64,000 bases of DNA, from positions 310,001 to 374,000 of the forward strand of contig NZ_JACHWR010000001.1 in NCBI RefSeq assembly GCF_014191495.1, written 5' to 3'. This document shows, piece after piece, positions 34,241 through 42,578 of the stretch. The DNA is from Nocardioides soli. GTDB lineage: Bacteria; Actinomycetota; Actinomycetes; Propionibacteriales; Nocardioidaceae. Made by a program: the position numbers and the translations under genes. The notes under the pieces were generated by a model. That model was not told where the DNA came from and did not search any database. It saw only the letters and a list, made by a program, of their open reading frames with translations. Position 1 is the first letter of the stretch. Each line of letters opens with the position of its first letter.

Positions 34241-34858
34241 ATGACACCACGCCACCGGATCCGCACGCTCCTCGGCCTCCTCCTGGCGATGGCCGTAGCC
34301 GGCCCCGCGGCGCCCGCCGCGGGCGAGACCGAGCCGGTCGGGGTGTGGCCCCTGAGTCCCGAGCCGGCCGTCGTCTGGGCCTTCGACCCGCCCGCGGACC
34401 CGTGGGACACCGGCCATCGCGGCGTCGATCTCCGGGGTCACCCGGGTCAGCGCGTGCGGTCCGCCCTGGCCGGCCGGGTGACCTGGGCCGGGGTGCTCGC
34501 GGGCCGCGGGGTGGTGGTCGTCGGCCACGGCACGACCCGTACGACGTACGAGCCGGTCACGGCGACGGTCGCGGTCGGCGACCGCGTCGCGGCGGGCGAT
34601 CTGATCGGCGCGCTCTCGCCGGTCGGCTCACACTGCCCGCCGGGCAGCTGCCTGCACTGGGGCTGGCTCGAGGGCGAGACCTACCTCGATCCGCTCCGGC
34701 TCGTCGGCGCCGGTCCGGTCCGGCTGCTCCCGCTGTGGCGGGACGATCCGGCGGGGTCGCCGGGGCCGGCCGTGACCGAGCCCTGGCAACCGCCCTCACT
34801 TCCCTACGCGCACTGGCGGCCGTTGCTACGCTTGCTACATCTGGTGAGGATGGCATGA
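34241..34858 (+). CDS. M23-family (LytM-like) peptidase, secreted
   Basis: The 205-residue protein has a Sec signal (TLLGLLLAMAVAGPAAPAAG). Its LytM core shows the first zinc motif GHRGVDLRG (HxxxD), the strand GVVVVGHGTTRTTYEPV, and CLHWGW where the HxH motif is expected. The first His of HxH is replaced by Cys, so zinc may still bind but catalysis is uncertain; some actinobacterial homologues share this. It would act on, or bind to, peptidoglycan. Its last codons overlap the start of the antitoxin gene as ATGA. The ATG is preceded by GGGAG at a longish spacing. Confidence 0.8.
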   Translation: MTPRHRIRTLLGLLLAMAVAGPAAPAAGETEPVGVWPLSPEPAVVWAFDPPADPWDTGHRGVDLRGHPGQRVRSALAGRVTWAGVLAGRGVVVVGHGTTRTTYEPVTATVAVGDRVAAGDLIGALSPVGSHCPPGSCLHWGWLEGETYLDPLRLVGAGPVRLLPLWRDDPAGSPGPAVTEPWQPPSLPYAHWRPLLRLLHLVRMA

Positions 34859-35145
34859 GAGGCACGGTGAGTCGGCTGATGGAGCGCATTCCCCACCGTC
34901 GGCTCCGCAATGACAGTTCGGAGATCCTGCGCCGGGTGGCCGACGGGGAGTCGTTCGAGATCACGAACAACGGCGAGGTCGTGGCCATCCTCGCTCCACC
35001 GACCGCGGCTGTGAGCTGGAACCTCCGCATCGTGAAGCCCGCCGTCCGCAAGGGTGGCTGGTCGAGGTTGAAGCCAGTGCGGCTGCCGCCCGGATCGCCG
35101 GCGCTGAGCGAGACCCTCGACGAGTTGCGCGAGGAGCGGCTGTGA
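34855..35145 (+). CDS. Type II antitoxin, Phd/YefM-like
   Basis: The 96-residue protein carries the Phd/YefM N-terminal DNA-binding fold: RIPHRRLRNDSSEILRRVADGESFEITNNGEVVAILAP. The tail after residue 55 should wrap the toxin. It overlaps the toxin gene by 4 nt (GTGA), typical of vapB-vapC pairs. The ATG at 34855 overlaps the M23 stop; an internal ATG at 34879 (MERIPHRRLRND) is the more usual family N-terminus, so the true protein may be eight residues shorter. Autoregulation of its own promoter is expected of the family. Confidence 0.82.
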   Translation: MRGTVSRLMERIPHRRLRNDSSEILRRVADGESFEITNNGEVVAILAPPTAAVSWNLRIVKPAVRKGGWSRLKPVRLPPGSPALSETLDELREERL

Positions 35146-35531
35146 AGATCTACCTGGACTCGTCGGCAGCGACGAAGCTCGTCGTCGAGGAACCCGAGAG
35201 CGCTGCGCTCCTCGCGTACCTGGAGGAGCGGGCGGCGTCGGCCGAGTTCGTGTCATCGATCCTGTTCGAGACCGAGCTCAGGCGCGCCGCGCGACGGCTC
35301 GGCATCGATGAGGAGAACGTCACGGCGGCCGTCGACCTGGTCAACCTCGCCGAGGCGCCCCGTGCGGTGTTCAAGGTCGCCGCGGCCATCGGACCGATGG
35401 CGCTCCGCAGCCTCGACGCCATCCACCTGGCCACCGCTCTGCGCGAGGACGTCGACGTCCTCGTCACGTTCGACCGCCGCCTGCAGGACGCGGGCCGGGA
35501 GGCCGGGTTGGTGGTCGAGGCGCCGGCCTGA
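35142..35531 (+). CDS. vapC: VapC-type PIN-domain toxin ribonuclease
   Basis: This 129-residue PIN-domain protein has the acidic tetrad in order: MKIYLDSSAATKL (first Asp), SSILFETELRRA (Glu), LRSLDAIHLATAL (Asp) and VLVTFDRRLQDAG (last Asp). VapC toxins cleave tRNA or rRNA in a Mg-dependent way and are held inactive by their partner. The GTG start overlaps the antitoxin stop. It is convergent with xerC, only 7 nt away. Confidence 0.88.
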   Translation: MKIYLDSSAATKLVVEEPESAALLAYLEERAASAEFVSSILFETELRRAARRLGIDEENVTAAVDLVNLAEAPRAVFKVAAAIGPMALRSLDAIHLATALREDVDVLVTFDRRLQDAGREAGLVVEAPA

Positions 35532-35538
35532 CCGGGGC

Positions 35539-36480
35539 TCACGCCCTGGGGTGCGCCTGCTGGTAGGCCCGACGCAGCCGGTCGGTGGTCACGTGCGTGT
35601 ACAGCTGGGTGGTCGCGAGCGAGGCGTGGCCGAGCAGCTCCTGCACGGAGCGCAGGTCGGCGCCGCCCTCGAGCAGGTGGGTGGCCGCGGTGTGCCGGAG
35701 GCCGTGCGGCCCGATGTCCGGCGCTCCGGGCACGTCCGCGATCCGCCGATGCACCATCGTGCGGACCGCCCGCTGGTCGATCCGCCGGCCGCGGGTGCCG
35801 AGGAAGAGCGCCGCGCCCGAGCCCTCGACGGCCAGCAGCGTCCGGCCGTGCCGGACCCAGAGGTCGAGCGCCCGGGCCGCCGGGCGCCCGAACGGCACGG
35901 TCCGCTCCTTGCGGCCCTTGCCGAAGACCCGGATCACGTTGCGCTCCCGGTCGACGTCGTCGACGTCGAGGCCGGCCAGCTCGCCCACCCGGATGCCGGT
36001 CGCGTAGAGCAGCTCGAGCATCGCGACGTCGCGCAGCCCGGTCGGGCTGCCGTCGTCGGCGTGCTCGGTCGCGGACCGGATCAGCTCGGCGGCCTCGTCG
36101 GCGCGCAGCACCGGTGGCAACGACTGGTGCGCCTTCGGCGACCCGAGGCTGGCACCGACATCGGTCGGGATCCGCTCGGTGCGGGCCAGCCAGGCCGTGA
36201 AGACCCGGGCCGCGGTGGCGCGGCGCGCGATCGTGGTGCGGGAGCGGCCCATCGTCTGCTGCTTGGCCAGCCAGCTGCGCATCGTGCGCAGGTCGAGGTC
36301 GCCGACGGTGCTGCCGCCCAGCCTGGCCGTGTGGTCGAGCAGCCCGCCCACGTCCGTGACATAGGCCCGGACCGTGTGCGCCGTCAGGTCGCGCTCGACC
36401 GCAAGGTGCCGCTCGTACTCCCCGAGCACGGCGGCCATCGCCTCCGGCAGCACGTCGTGCGCCGCGTCCTCCTCACTCAC
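35539..36480 (-). CDS. xerC: Tyrosine recombinase XerC
   Basis: This 313-residue recombinase resolves chromosome dimers at dif with XerD. The catalytic set is visible: Arg in [11 protein letters not shown], Lys in [27 protein letters not shown] (His-x-x-Arg), [15 protein letters not shown] (His and the nucleophilic Tyr). A SAM-like N-terminal core-binding domain spans the first roughly 105 residues. It lies 28 nt downstream of dprA in the conserved yraN-comM-dprA-xerC order, so it is housekeeping rather than phage integrase. Confidence 0.92.
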   Translation of the reverse strand: MSEEDAAHDVLPEAMAAVLGEYERHLAVERDLTAHTVRAYVTDVGGLLDHTARLGGSTVGDLDLRTMRSWLAKQQTMGRSRTTIARRATAARVFTAWLARTERIPTDVGASLGSPKAHQSLPPVLRADEAAELIRSATEHADDGSPTGLRDVAMLELLYATGIRVGELAGLDVDDVDRERNVIRVFGKGRKERTVPFGRPAARALDLWVRHGRTLLAVEGSGAALFLGTRGRRIDQRAVRTMVHRRIADVPGAPDIGPHGLRHTAATHLLEGGADLRSVQELLGHASLATTQLYTHVTTDRLRRAYQQAHPRA

Positions 36481-36508
36481 GTCTGCACTCTACGAACGGC
36501 CGACCTCC

Positions 36509-37618
36509 TCACTCGTGAGCCAACGCGGCGAGCCGCCACCCGGCCTCGTCCAGCTCGACCATCCCCCGCATCTCGAGCTCGAGCAGGGTGCCGTGAGCCC
36601 GTTCGGCGCTGAGACCGACGAGCCGCGCGATCGACGAGGACGTCGCGCCACGCGCGACCGGCACCGCGTCGAGCACGAGGCGCTGGCGCTCGGTCAGGGC
36701 GTCCCGGGCCCGGTCGCGACCGCGCGGGATGCTCAGGAGGTGCTCCCCCGCGGGGCTGAGCACCTCCAGCACCTCGGCTCCCGAGGTGACCAAGGTCGCC
36801 GCGCCGGTGCGGACCAGCTGGTGGACGCCGGCCGACGAGGCGCTGGTCACCGGGCCCGGGACGCCCATGAGGTGCCGATTGAGGCGCCCGGCCCAGTTGG
36901 CGGTGTTGAGCGCACCGCTGCGGAGTGCGGCCTCGACGACCACGGTGCCGCGGGTGAGCGCGGCGATCAGCCGGTTGCGCGACAGGAACCGCACCCGCAT
37001 CGCCGCGCCACCCGGCACGGTCTCGGAGACCACCGCCCCGTCGTCCGCGATGCGGGCCACGAGCGCGGTGTGCTCCTTCGGGTAGACCCGGTCGGCTCCA
37101 CAGGCCAGCACGGCCACGGTCGGCGCGCCCGCCGAGATCGCGCCACGATGGGCGGCCTGGTCGATGCCGTACGCCGCGCCGGACACGACGATGCGCGCCG
37201 CCTCGGCGACCTCGCCCGCGACGTCGCGGGCGAGGTCGGCGCCGTAGGTCGTGGCCGATCGCGAACCGACCACCGCGAGGGCGCCGCCGAGCGCGTCGAG
37301 GCGGAGCGGCCCGCGCACCCACAACCCCAGCGGCACCCCGCCGCGCTCCTGCACCGAGCCGGCGCCGGCCAGGTCGTCGAGCCCCTCCGGCCACTCGTCG
37401 TCGCCGGGCACGACGAACCGGAGCCCGGACCTGGCGGCGACCTCGAGCTCACGAACGCTGTCGATCTCCGCGAGCCTCGGTCCGAGCGTCGCGTCCTCGA
37501 GCAGCTGCTCCAACACGGCGGCGGCACCGAAGGACGTCACCGCGTCGAGCAGGGCGGCCCGGCCGGGCTCGGCGATCCTCCCGAGCGCGACGCGGGCGAG
37601 CCGGTCCGGCTCGGTCAC
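36509..37618 (-). CDS. dprA: DNA-processing protein DprA (Smf)
   Basis: This 369-residue protein binds ssDNA and loads RecA during DNA uptake. The Rossmann-like core has AVVGSRSATTYGADLARDVA, VSGAAYGIDQAAHRGA, VLACGADRVYPKEH and FLSRNRLIAALTRGTVVVEA. A C-terminal winged helix follows (ATSSSIARLVGLSAERAHGT). An N-terminal SAM-like region covers about residues 1-70. The GTG start overlaps the comM stop as GTGA. With comM and yraN it forms the small DNA-uptake cluster found in most actinobacteria, even those not known to be competent. Confidence 0.93.
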   Translation of the reverse strand: MTEPDRLARVALGRIAEPGRAALLDAVTSFGAAAVLEQLLEDATLGPRLAEIDSVRELEVAARSGLRFVVPGDDEWPEGLDDLAGAGSVQERGGVPLGLWVRGPLRLDALGGALAVVGSRSATTYGADLARDVAGEVAEAARIVVSGAAYGIDQAAHRGAISAGAPTVAVLACGADRVYPKEHTALVARIADDGAVVSETVPGGAAMRVRFLSRNRLIAALTRGTVVVEAALRSGALNTANWAGRLNRHLMGVPGPVTSASSAGVHQLVRTGAATLVTSGAEVLEVLSPAGEHLLSIPRGRDRARDALTERQRLVLDAVPVARGATSSSIARLVGLSAERAHGTLLELEMRGMVELDEAGWRLAALAHE

Positions 37619-39201
37619 GACACCCGCTCCAGCATCTGCAGCAGGAGCGGCTCCCCGGTGCGGAGCCGCAGCGCGGTCTCCACCTCGTCGAGGCCCGGAC
37701 GATCGAGGCGACGGAGGTCGGCGACCGTCCAGGAGAGCCGGTGGACGCGGGTGGCACCGCGGCGGCTCAGCCGTCCGTCGTAGAGCTGCTCGTCGACGGC
37801 GCGCTGACCGGCCTTGGTGAGCGGCCAGCGCTCGCGCAGCACCGGCCCCGGTGCGTGGCCGTTGAGGCGCCAGCTCTCGCCGTCGTACCGCTCGGCCTGC
37901 CGAGCGCGGGCGGCGGTGACCCGCTGGCGCACCTGCGCCGAGGACTCGGGTGCCTCGGTGTCGGCGAGCGCGTCGTGCCTGCGCAACGGCGGCAGGTGCC
38001 GGACGATGTCGACCCGGTCGGCGACCGGACCCGTGACCTTGTTGCGGTAGTCGCGGCGCTGGACCTCGCGGCACGTGCACCGGTTGAACCGGACGTCCCC
38101 GCTGTAGTCGCCGCAGGGACACGGATTGCAGGCGAGCACCACCATGCCTCGGGCCGGGAGCGTCACCGACTCGTCGCGCCGGGCGATCGTCACGTCTCCG
38201 CTCTCCAGCGGTTGGCGCAGCGCCTCGATCACGTCGGAGCGGAACAGGGGGAACTCGTCGAGGAAGAGCACGCCCCCGTGGGCTCGACTCACCTCTCCCG
38301 GCCGGACGGCGCCCGACCCTCCCCCGACGATGCTCGCCTTGCTGGCGTCGTGGTGCGGGGCCGCGAACGGAGGCCGGGTGAGCATCCCGGCAGCCGGGTC
38401 GAGGGTGCCGGCCAGGGAGCTGATCGCGCTGAGCTCGAGCGACTCGTCCGGCGTGAGGTCGGGCAGGATGCCGGGAACCCGTTCGGCCAGGCTGGTCTTG
38501 CCGGAGCCCTTGGGCCCGGACAGCAGGAGATGGTGGCCCCCGGCCGCGGCGACCTCGACGGCGTACCGCGCGTCGTCGACTCCGAGCAGGTCGGCGAGGT
38601 CGAGCTCCTCGAGCCGCTCCTGGCCACGCCAGGCGAGCAGCCGAGCACCCGACAGCGGGGCCACCGGCTCGGCGTACGGAACCTCCTCGTCGCGCAGGAT
38701 GGCCACCACCTGCGCCAGCGAACGGACCCCGATCACGCTCATGTCGGGGACCATCGCGGCCTCGGTCGCCTGCGGCTCGGGGACGAACACGGCGCGGATG
38801 CCCCGCTCGGCGGCCGCGAGCACCATCGGCAGCACGCCGCTGACCGAGCGCAGGTTGCCGTCGAGGGTGAGCTCGCCGACGAGCGCCGTGTCCGCCAACG
38901 AGGCGGCCGGGACCGTGCCCGCGGCCGCCAGCACGGAGACCGCGACCGCCAGGTCGAAGTGGGTGCCCCGCTTGAGCAGGTCGGCGGGCGAGAGCAGGAT
39001 CGTGATCCTCCTGGTCGCCGGCCAGTCGAGGTGGCTGTTGATGATGGCCATGCGACACCGGTCGCGGGCCTCGTTGATCGTGGTGTCGGCCCGGCCGACC
39101 ACGGTCACGCCGACCTGGCCGGGTGAGACGTCGGTCTGCACGTCGATGAGGTGGCCCACCGCACCGTGCAGCGACACGGTGTGGGCGGTGGCGAACGGCA
39201 T
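37615..39201 (-). CDS. comM: ComM/YifB-family AAA+ ATPase (Mg-chelatase-like)
   Basis: The 528-residue protein has an N-terminal Lon-protease-S5-like domain (INSHLDWPATRRITILLSPADLLKRG). The AAA+ module shows Walker A SGPKGSGKTSLAER, RAHGGVLFLDEFPLF as Walker B, and a cysteine cluster CNPCPCGDY...CTC. The C-terminal Mg-chelatase domain ends ALRLRTGEPLLLQML. ComM is a helicase that drives branch migration in natural transformation. The ATG at 39201 overlaps the yraN stop. Confidence 0.93.
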   Translation of the reverse strand: MPFATAHTVSLHGAVGHLIDVQTDVSPGQVGVTVVGRADTTINEARDRCRMAIINSHLDWPATRRITILLSPADLLKRGTHFDLAVAVSVLAAAGTVPAASLADTALVGELTLDGNLRSVSGVLPMVLAAAERGIRAVFVPEPQATEAAMVPDMSVIGVRSLAQVVAILRDEEVPYAEPVAPLSGARLLAWRGQERLEELDLADLLGVDDARYAVEVAAAGGHHLLLSGPKGSGKTSLAERVPGILPDLTPDESLELSAISSLAGTLDPAAGMLTRPPFAAPHHDASKASIVGGGSGAVRPGEVSRAHGGVLFLDEFPLFRSDVIEALRQPLESGDVTIARRDESVTLPARGMVVLACNPCPCGDYSGDVRFNRCTCREVQRRDYRNKVTGPVADRVDIVRHLPPLRRHDALADTEAPESSAQVRQRVTAARARQAERYDGESWRLNGHAPGPVLRERWPLTKAGQRAVDEQLYDGRLSRRGATRVHRLSWTVADLRRLDRPGLDEVETALRLRTGEPLLLQMLERVS

Positions 39202-39620
39202 CAGCCGACCCCCCGGACGTGCTCCACGGCCGACGGCCCCTTGAGGGGTCGGAGCACGGCGACCAGGTCGACGCGGACCTCGGGCGCGGTCAGCCCGTGC
39301 GCGGTCAGCCCGTGCGCGGCCTGCCAGCGCATCGCCAGCCGCCGCAGCCGGTCGAGCTTCGCCGCGTCGACCGCCTCGTGCGGGGTGCCGTAGTCGACCG
39401 AGGTGCGGGTCTTCACCTCGCACGCGACCAGCACGGCGCCGTCGCGCAGCACCAGGTCGAGCTCACCCGCCTCGCACCGCCAGTTGCGGTCGAGGACGAC
39501 CATCCCCTGTGCCACGAGGTGCCGCTCCGCGAGCCGCTCGCCGTACTCCCCCAACGCCTGGTTGTGCAGCGCCTGGTTGTGCAGCGCCTGGTTGCGCCCC
39601 GCCCGTGCCGTTCCCGTCAT
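39201..39620 (-). CDS. YraN/UPF0102-family endonuclease-like protein
   Basis: The 139-residue protein has a Holliday-junction-resolvase/endonuclease fold: GEYGERLAERHLVAQGMVVLDRN, then CEAGELDLVLRDGAVLVACEVKTRT with the D-x(n)-E-x-K catalytic set. The N-terminus contains a threefold NQALH/NQALG repeat, and a second duplicated segment (AHGLTAHGLT) sits at about residue 105; both come from 15-bp duplications. AGGAGG lies 9 nt before the ATG. It is the first gene of yraN-comM-dprA-xerC. Confidence 0.88.
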   Translation of the reverse strand: MTGTARAGRNQALHNQALHNQALGEYGERLAERHLVAQGMVVLDRNWRCEAGELDLVLRDGAVLVACEVKTRTSVDYGTPHEAVDAAKLDRLRRLAMRWQAAHGLTAHGLTAPEVRVDLVAVLRPLKGPSAVEHVRGVG

Positions 39621-39748
39621 CTCGATGACCTCCTGACCGCCAGCGTCGCGGTCGGAGGGGACGGTCGGGAGCGCGGAAGGCCGCGCCTGGGGATCGCGCT
39701 GCCGGAAGGGCGCCTGTGGACGGAAGGTGGCCCGTCAGCCGGGGGCCG

Positions 39749-40057
39749 TCAGGACTTCGGGGGGTCGATCTCCGTCGGGCTGAGCTCCTCGACGTTGACG
39801 TCCTTGAACGTCAGTACCTTGACGTTCTTGGCGAAGCGTGCGGGGCGGTACATGTCCCACACCCACGCATCGCTCATCGACACCTCGAAGAACACGTCGC
39901 CGGCCTCGGTGCGCGCCTTCACGTCCACCTGGTTGCACAGGTAGAAGCGACGGTCGGTCTCGACGACGTACTTGAAGATGCCGACGACGTCGCGGTACTC
40001 CCGGTAGAGCGTCAGCTCCATCTCGGTCTCGTACTTCTCGAGGTCCTCCGCGCTCAT
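39749..40057 (-). CDS. DUF2469 family protein
   Basis: This 102-residue protein matches the actinobacterial DUF2469 family throughout: SAEDLEKYETEMELTLYREY, VVGIFKYVVETDRRFYL and MSDAWVWDMYRPARF. No function is established. It is acidic and soluble with no signal. It lies 70 bp downstream of rnhB; almost all of that gap is a copy of a repeat element, which therefore forms the immediate leader before GGAGAAGC and the ATG. Confidence 0.9.
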   Translation of the reverse strand: MSAEDLEKYETEMELTLYREYRDVVGIFKYVVETDRRFYLCNQVDVKARTEAGDVFFEVSMSDAWVWDMYRPARFAKNVKVLTFKDVNVEELSPTEIDPPKS

Positions 40058-40065
40058 GCTTCTCC

Positions 40066-40132
40066 GGGGTCCCCGCGGAAGGGCGCCGCCGCGCGCAGCG
40101 CCCCCGTCGCGCGCTTTCGTGGGGTGTTCACG
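40066..40132. repeat. GGGGTCCCCGCGGAA repeat element, copy A
   Basis: This element starts GGGGTCCCCGCGGAA and ends TTCGTGGGGTGTTCACG around a GC-rich self-complementary middle. It is shared with 42494-42562. It begins 8 nt before the DUF2469 start codon and includes the end of rnhB. Confidence 0.8.
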
Positions 40133-40835
40133 ACGCCGACTCTATCCCCGTGGGCTCGAGTCCGAGCTCGCCCACGCCGGGCTCCAGGCCCGCGGCCCGA
40201 CGGACGTTGACGAACCGCATCCGGTGCACCGGCGAGGGCCCGTGCTCGGTGAGCGCCGCGGTGTGCACGTCGGTGATGTAGCCCTTGTGCGTCTTGAAGT
40301 CGTACGCCGGCCAGACCGCGTCGAGCTCGGTCATGATCCGGTCGCGGGTGACCTTCGCCAGCACCGACGCGGCGGCGATGCACGCGGCGACCCGGTCGCC
40401 CTTCCAGACCGCCAGGCCGGGTACGCCGAGCCCGTCGACCGGGAACCCGTCGGTCAGCACGTAGGCCGGCGGCAGCTCGAGCAGGGCGACCGCGCGCCGC
40501 AGCGCCTCGACGTTCGCCACGTGCATGCCGAGCCGGTCGCACTCGTCGTGGGACACCACCACCACCGACCAGGCGAGCGCCCGCTTCACGATCTGGTCGT
40601 AGCAGCGCTCGCGGGCCTTCTCGGTGAGCAGCTTGGAGTCCGCCAGCCCCGGCACGATGCCCGCCCTGCCCGGCGGCAGGATCGCCGCGCCCGCCACGAG
40701 CGGACCCGCGCAGGCGCCACGGCCGGCCTCGTCGACGCCGGCGATGTCCTCGATGCCGTGCCGACGGAGCGCACGCTCGTAGCCGTAGAGACCGGCGTCC
40801 CTGCGGACGGTGACTCCACGGGGCAGCTCGCTCAC
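40128..40835 (-). CDS. rnhB: Ribonuclease HII
   Basis: The 235-residue enzyme removes ribonucleotides from DNA-RNA hybrids and misincorporated rNMPs. Catalytic motif IAGVDEAGRGACAGPLVAGA (Asp-Glu), later DSKLL, and ASVLAKVTRDRIM with the metal Asp in MTELDAVWP are all present. The GTG start (SELPRGVTVRRDAG) is 17 nt downstream of the first signal peptidase gene, so they are probably cotranscribed. Confidence 0.95.
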   Translation of the reverse strand: MSELPRGVTVRRDAGLYGYERALRRHGIEDIAGVDEAGRGACAGPLVAGAAILPPGRAGIVPGLADSKLLTEKARERCYDQIVKRALAWSVVVVSHDECDRLGMHVANVEALRRAVALLELPPAYVLTDGFPVDGLGVPGLAVWKGDRVAACIAAASVLAKVTRDRIMTELDAVWPAYDFKTHKGYITDVHTAALTEHGPSPVHRMRFVNVRRAAGLEPGVGELGLEPTGIESAS

Positions 40836-40852
40836 GGGACCATCACCCCCGG

Positions 40853-41680
40853 TCAGTCGGCGTCGGGCACGTCCGCGAAGGTGTCGGGACGGTGCAGGAT
40901 CTTGAAGCGGTCACTGGGCCACAGCAGCACGAAGACCTTGCCGACCACGTCGTCGACGTCGACGTACGGATTCTTCGTGCAGTCGGTGTCCGTGGGTTTG
41001 CACATGTGGAACGACGAGTCCGCCGAGTTGTTGCGGTTGTCGCCCATCACGAAGACCTGGCCGTCGGGGATCGGCCCGACCTCCCAGTCCTTGCTGCAGT
41101 CGTTGACCATCGGGCCGTAGCAGTCGGCGCCGCCGAGGCGGGCGTAGTCCTTCTCGTCCAGTGGCTGGCCGTTGACCGTGAGCCGGCCCTGCTCGTCGCA
41201 GCACTTGATCACGTCGCCGGCCACGCCGATCACCCGCTTCACCAGGTGCCCGCCGGTCGGGTAGAGCCCGACCTTCGACAGCGCCTTGGCGACGGTGCCG
41301 GTCGGACCGGCGGCCTCCTCGCCGTTCAACCAGCCGCCCGGGTCCTTGAACACGACGACGTCGCCGCGCTCGGGGCCACCGAACCAGTACGACGGCTTCT
41401 CGACCAGGATCCGGTCGTTCTTCACCAGCCCGGGCTCCATCGACTCCGACGGGATGTAGAACGCCTGCACGAACAGCGCCTTGATCAGGATCGCCAGCAC
41501 CAGCGCGATGCCGAGCAGCAGGATCGTCTCCTGCCAGACGGGCAGGTGCTTCTTCTGCTTCTTCTGCTTCGCGCCGTCGGGGCTAATCGGGGCGCCCGCA
41601 GGCCCCTCGTCGGGTGACTCCGCGTTCGCCGTGGGTTCGTCGGTGGTGCTCATGCCCTCGCCATCGTCGTCGGAAGCCAC
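40853..41680 (-). CDS. lepB: Type I signal peptidase, copy 1
   Basis: This 275-residue protease removes Sec signal peptides outside the membrane. It has a long polar N-tail, one membrane segment (ETILLLGIALVLAILIKALFV), the catalytic Ser in FYIPSESMEPGL and the Lys in HLVKRVIGVAGD; GDNRNNSADSS is the conserved box E. A GTG start at 41680 or an ATG at 41653 (MSTTDEPTANA) are both possible. It lies 54 nt downstream of a second, closely similar copy. Confidence 0.95.
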   Translation of the reverse strand: MASDDDGEGMSTTDEPTANAESPDEGPAGAPISPDGAKQKKQKKHLPVWQETILLLGIALVLAILIKALFVQAFYIPSESMEPGLVKNDRILVEKPSYWFGGPERGDVVVFKDPGGWLNGEEAAGPTGTVAKALSKVGLYPTGGHLVKRVIGVAGDVIKCCDEQGRLTVNGQPLDEKDYARLGGADCYGPMVNDCSKDWEVGPIPDGQVFVMGDNRNNSADSSFHMCKPTDTDCTKNPYVDVDDVVGKVFVLLWPSDRFKILHRPDTFADVPDAD

Positions 41681-41734
41681 GCCCCAGGGTAAACGTAGCC
41701 CGGTGCCGAAGCGGGACCGCCGCGACCGAACCGG

Positions 41735-42490
41735 TCAGGACGCGTCCGGTACGTCGTCGAAGGTCGCCGGCCGGTGCAGGAACCCGAAGCGATCCACCGG
41801 CCAGGCCAGGACGAAGACCTTGCCGACCACGTCGTCGACGTCGACGTACGGGTCCTCGTCGCAGGCGGTGCCGATCGGTGCGCCGAGACACGCGTGGCGG
41901 CTGGAGTCGGCCGAGTTGCTGCGGTTGTCGCCCATCACGAAGACCCGCCCGTGGGGAACCGGCCCGACCCTCCAGTCGCAGGACGCCGACCCGCGTGGCA
42001 TCGGGCCGTAGCAGTCGGCGCCGTCGAGGACGGCGTAGTCCTCCTCGTCGAGGGGTTGGCCGTTGACCATCAGGCGGCCCTGCTCGTCGCAGCACCTGAT
42101 CACGTCGCCGGCCACGCCGATCACCCGCTTCACCAGGTGGCCCTCGGTCGGGAAGAGCCCGACCTTCGCGAGCGCTCTCGCCAGGGCCGACGGCGGCTCG
42201 CCCGGCGGCAGCCAGCCACCGGGGTCCTTGAACACGACGACGTCACCGCGCTCGGGGCCACCGAACCAGTACGACGGCTTCTCGACCAGGATCCGGTCGT
42301 TCTTCACCAGCCCGGGCTCCATCGAGGCCGAGGGGATGTAGAAGGCCTGCACGAACAGCGCCTTGACCAGGATCGCCAGCACCAGCGCGATGCCGAGCAG
42401 CAGGATCGCCTCCTGCCAGACCGGGAGCCGCCGGCCCCGGACGCGCGAGGACCGCGACCCCTCGTCGGGATCGCGGTCCTCGGAAGTCAT
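41735..42490 (-). CDS. Type I signal peptidase, copy 2
   Basis: This 251-residue paralogue of the adjacent lepB shares the membrane segment, catalytic FYIPSASMEPGL, HLVKRVIGVAGD and GDNRSNSADSS almost word for word. It differs in the N-tail and in a loop near residue 190 (PRGSASCDWRVGP). Both copies keep every catalytic residue. It is a tandem duplication, in the rplS-lepB-lepB-rnhB order. A repeat element sits directly before its ATG and supplies the GGGGACC ahead of the start. Confidence 0.93.
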   Translation of the reverse strand: MTSEDRDPDEGSRSSRVRGRRLPVWQEAILLLGIALVLAILVKALFVQAFYIPSASMEPGLVKNDRILVEKPSYWFGGPERGDVVVFKDPGGWLPPGEPPSALARALAKVGLFPTEGHLVKRVIGVAGDVIRCCDEQGRLMVNGQPLDEEDYAVLDGADCYGPMPRGSASCDWRVGPVPHGRVFVMGDNRSNSADSSRHACLGAPIGTACDEDPYVDVDDVVGKVFVLAWPVDRFGFLHRPATFDDVPDAS

Positions 42491-42493
42491 CGC

Positions 42494-42562
42494 GGGGTCC
42501 CCGCGGAATCGTGCGCCGGAGGAGCGAAGCGGAGGAGGCCGCGATTCCGTGGGGTGCTCACG
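42494..42562. repeat. GGGGTCCCCGCGGAA repeat element, copy B
   Basis: This element starts GGGGTCCCCGCGGAA and ends TTCCGTGGGGTGCTCACG; the middle holds GGAGGAGCGAAGCGGAGGAGG. The ends match copy A at 40066. The first base is 3 nt before the start codon of signal peptidase copy 2. Confidence 0.85.
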
Positions 42563-42578
42563 CGGGTGAGCGTAGCGC

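Noticed and set aside
35539..36480. Phage or island integrase
   Set aside because: Its position in yraN-comM-dprA-xerC and its sequence fit the housekeeping recombinase XerC; no attachment repeats were seen.
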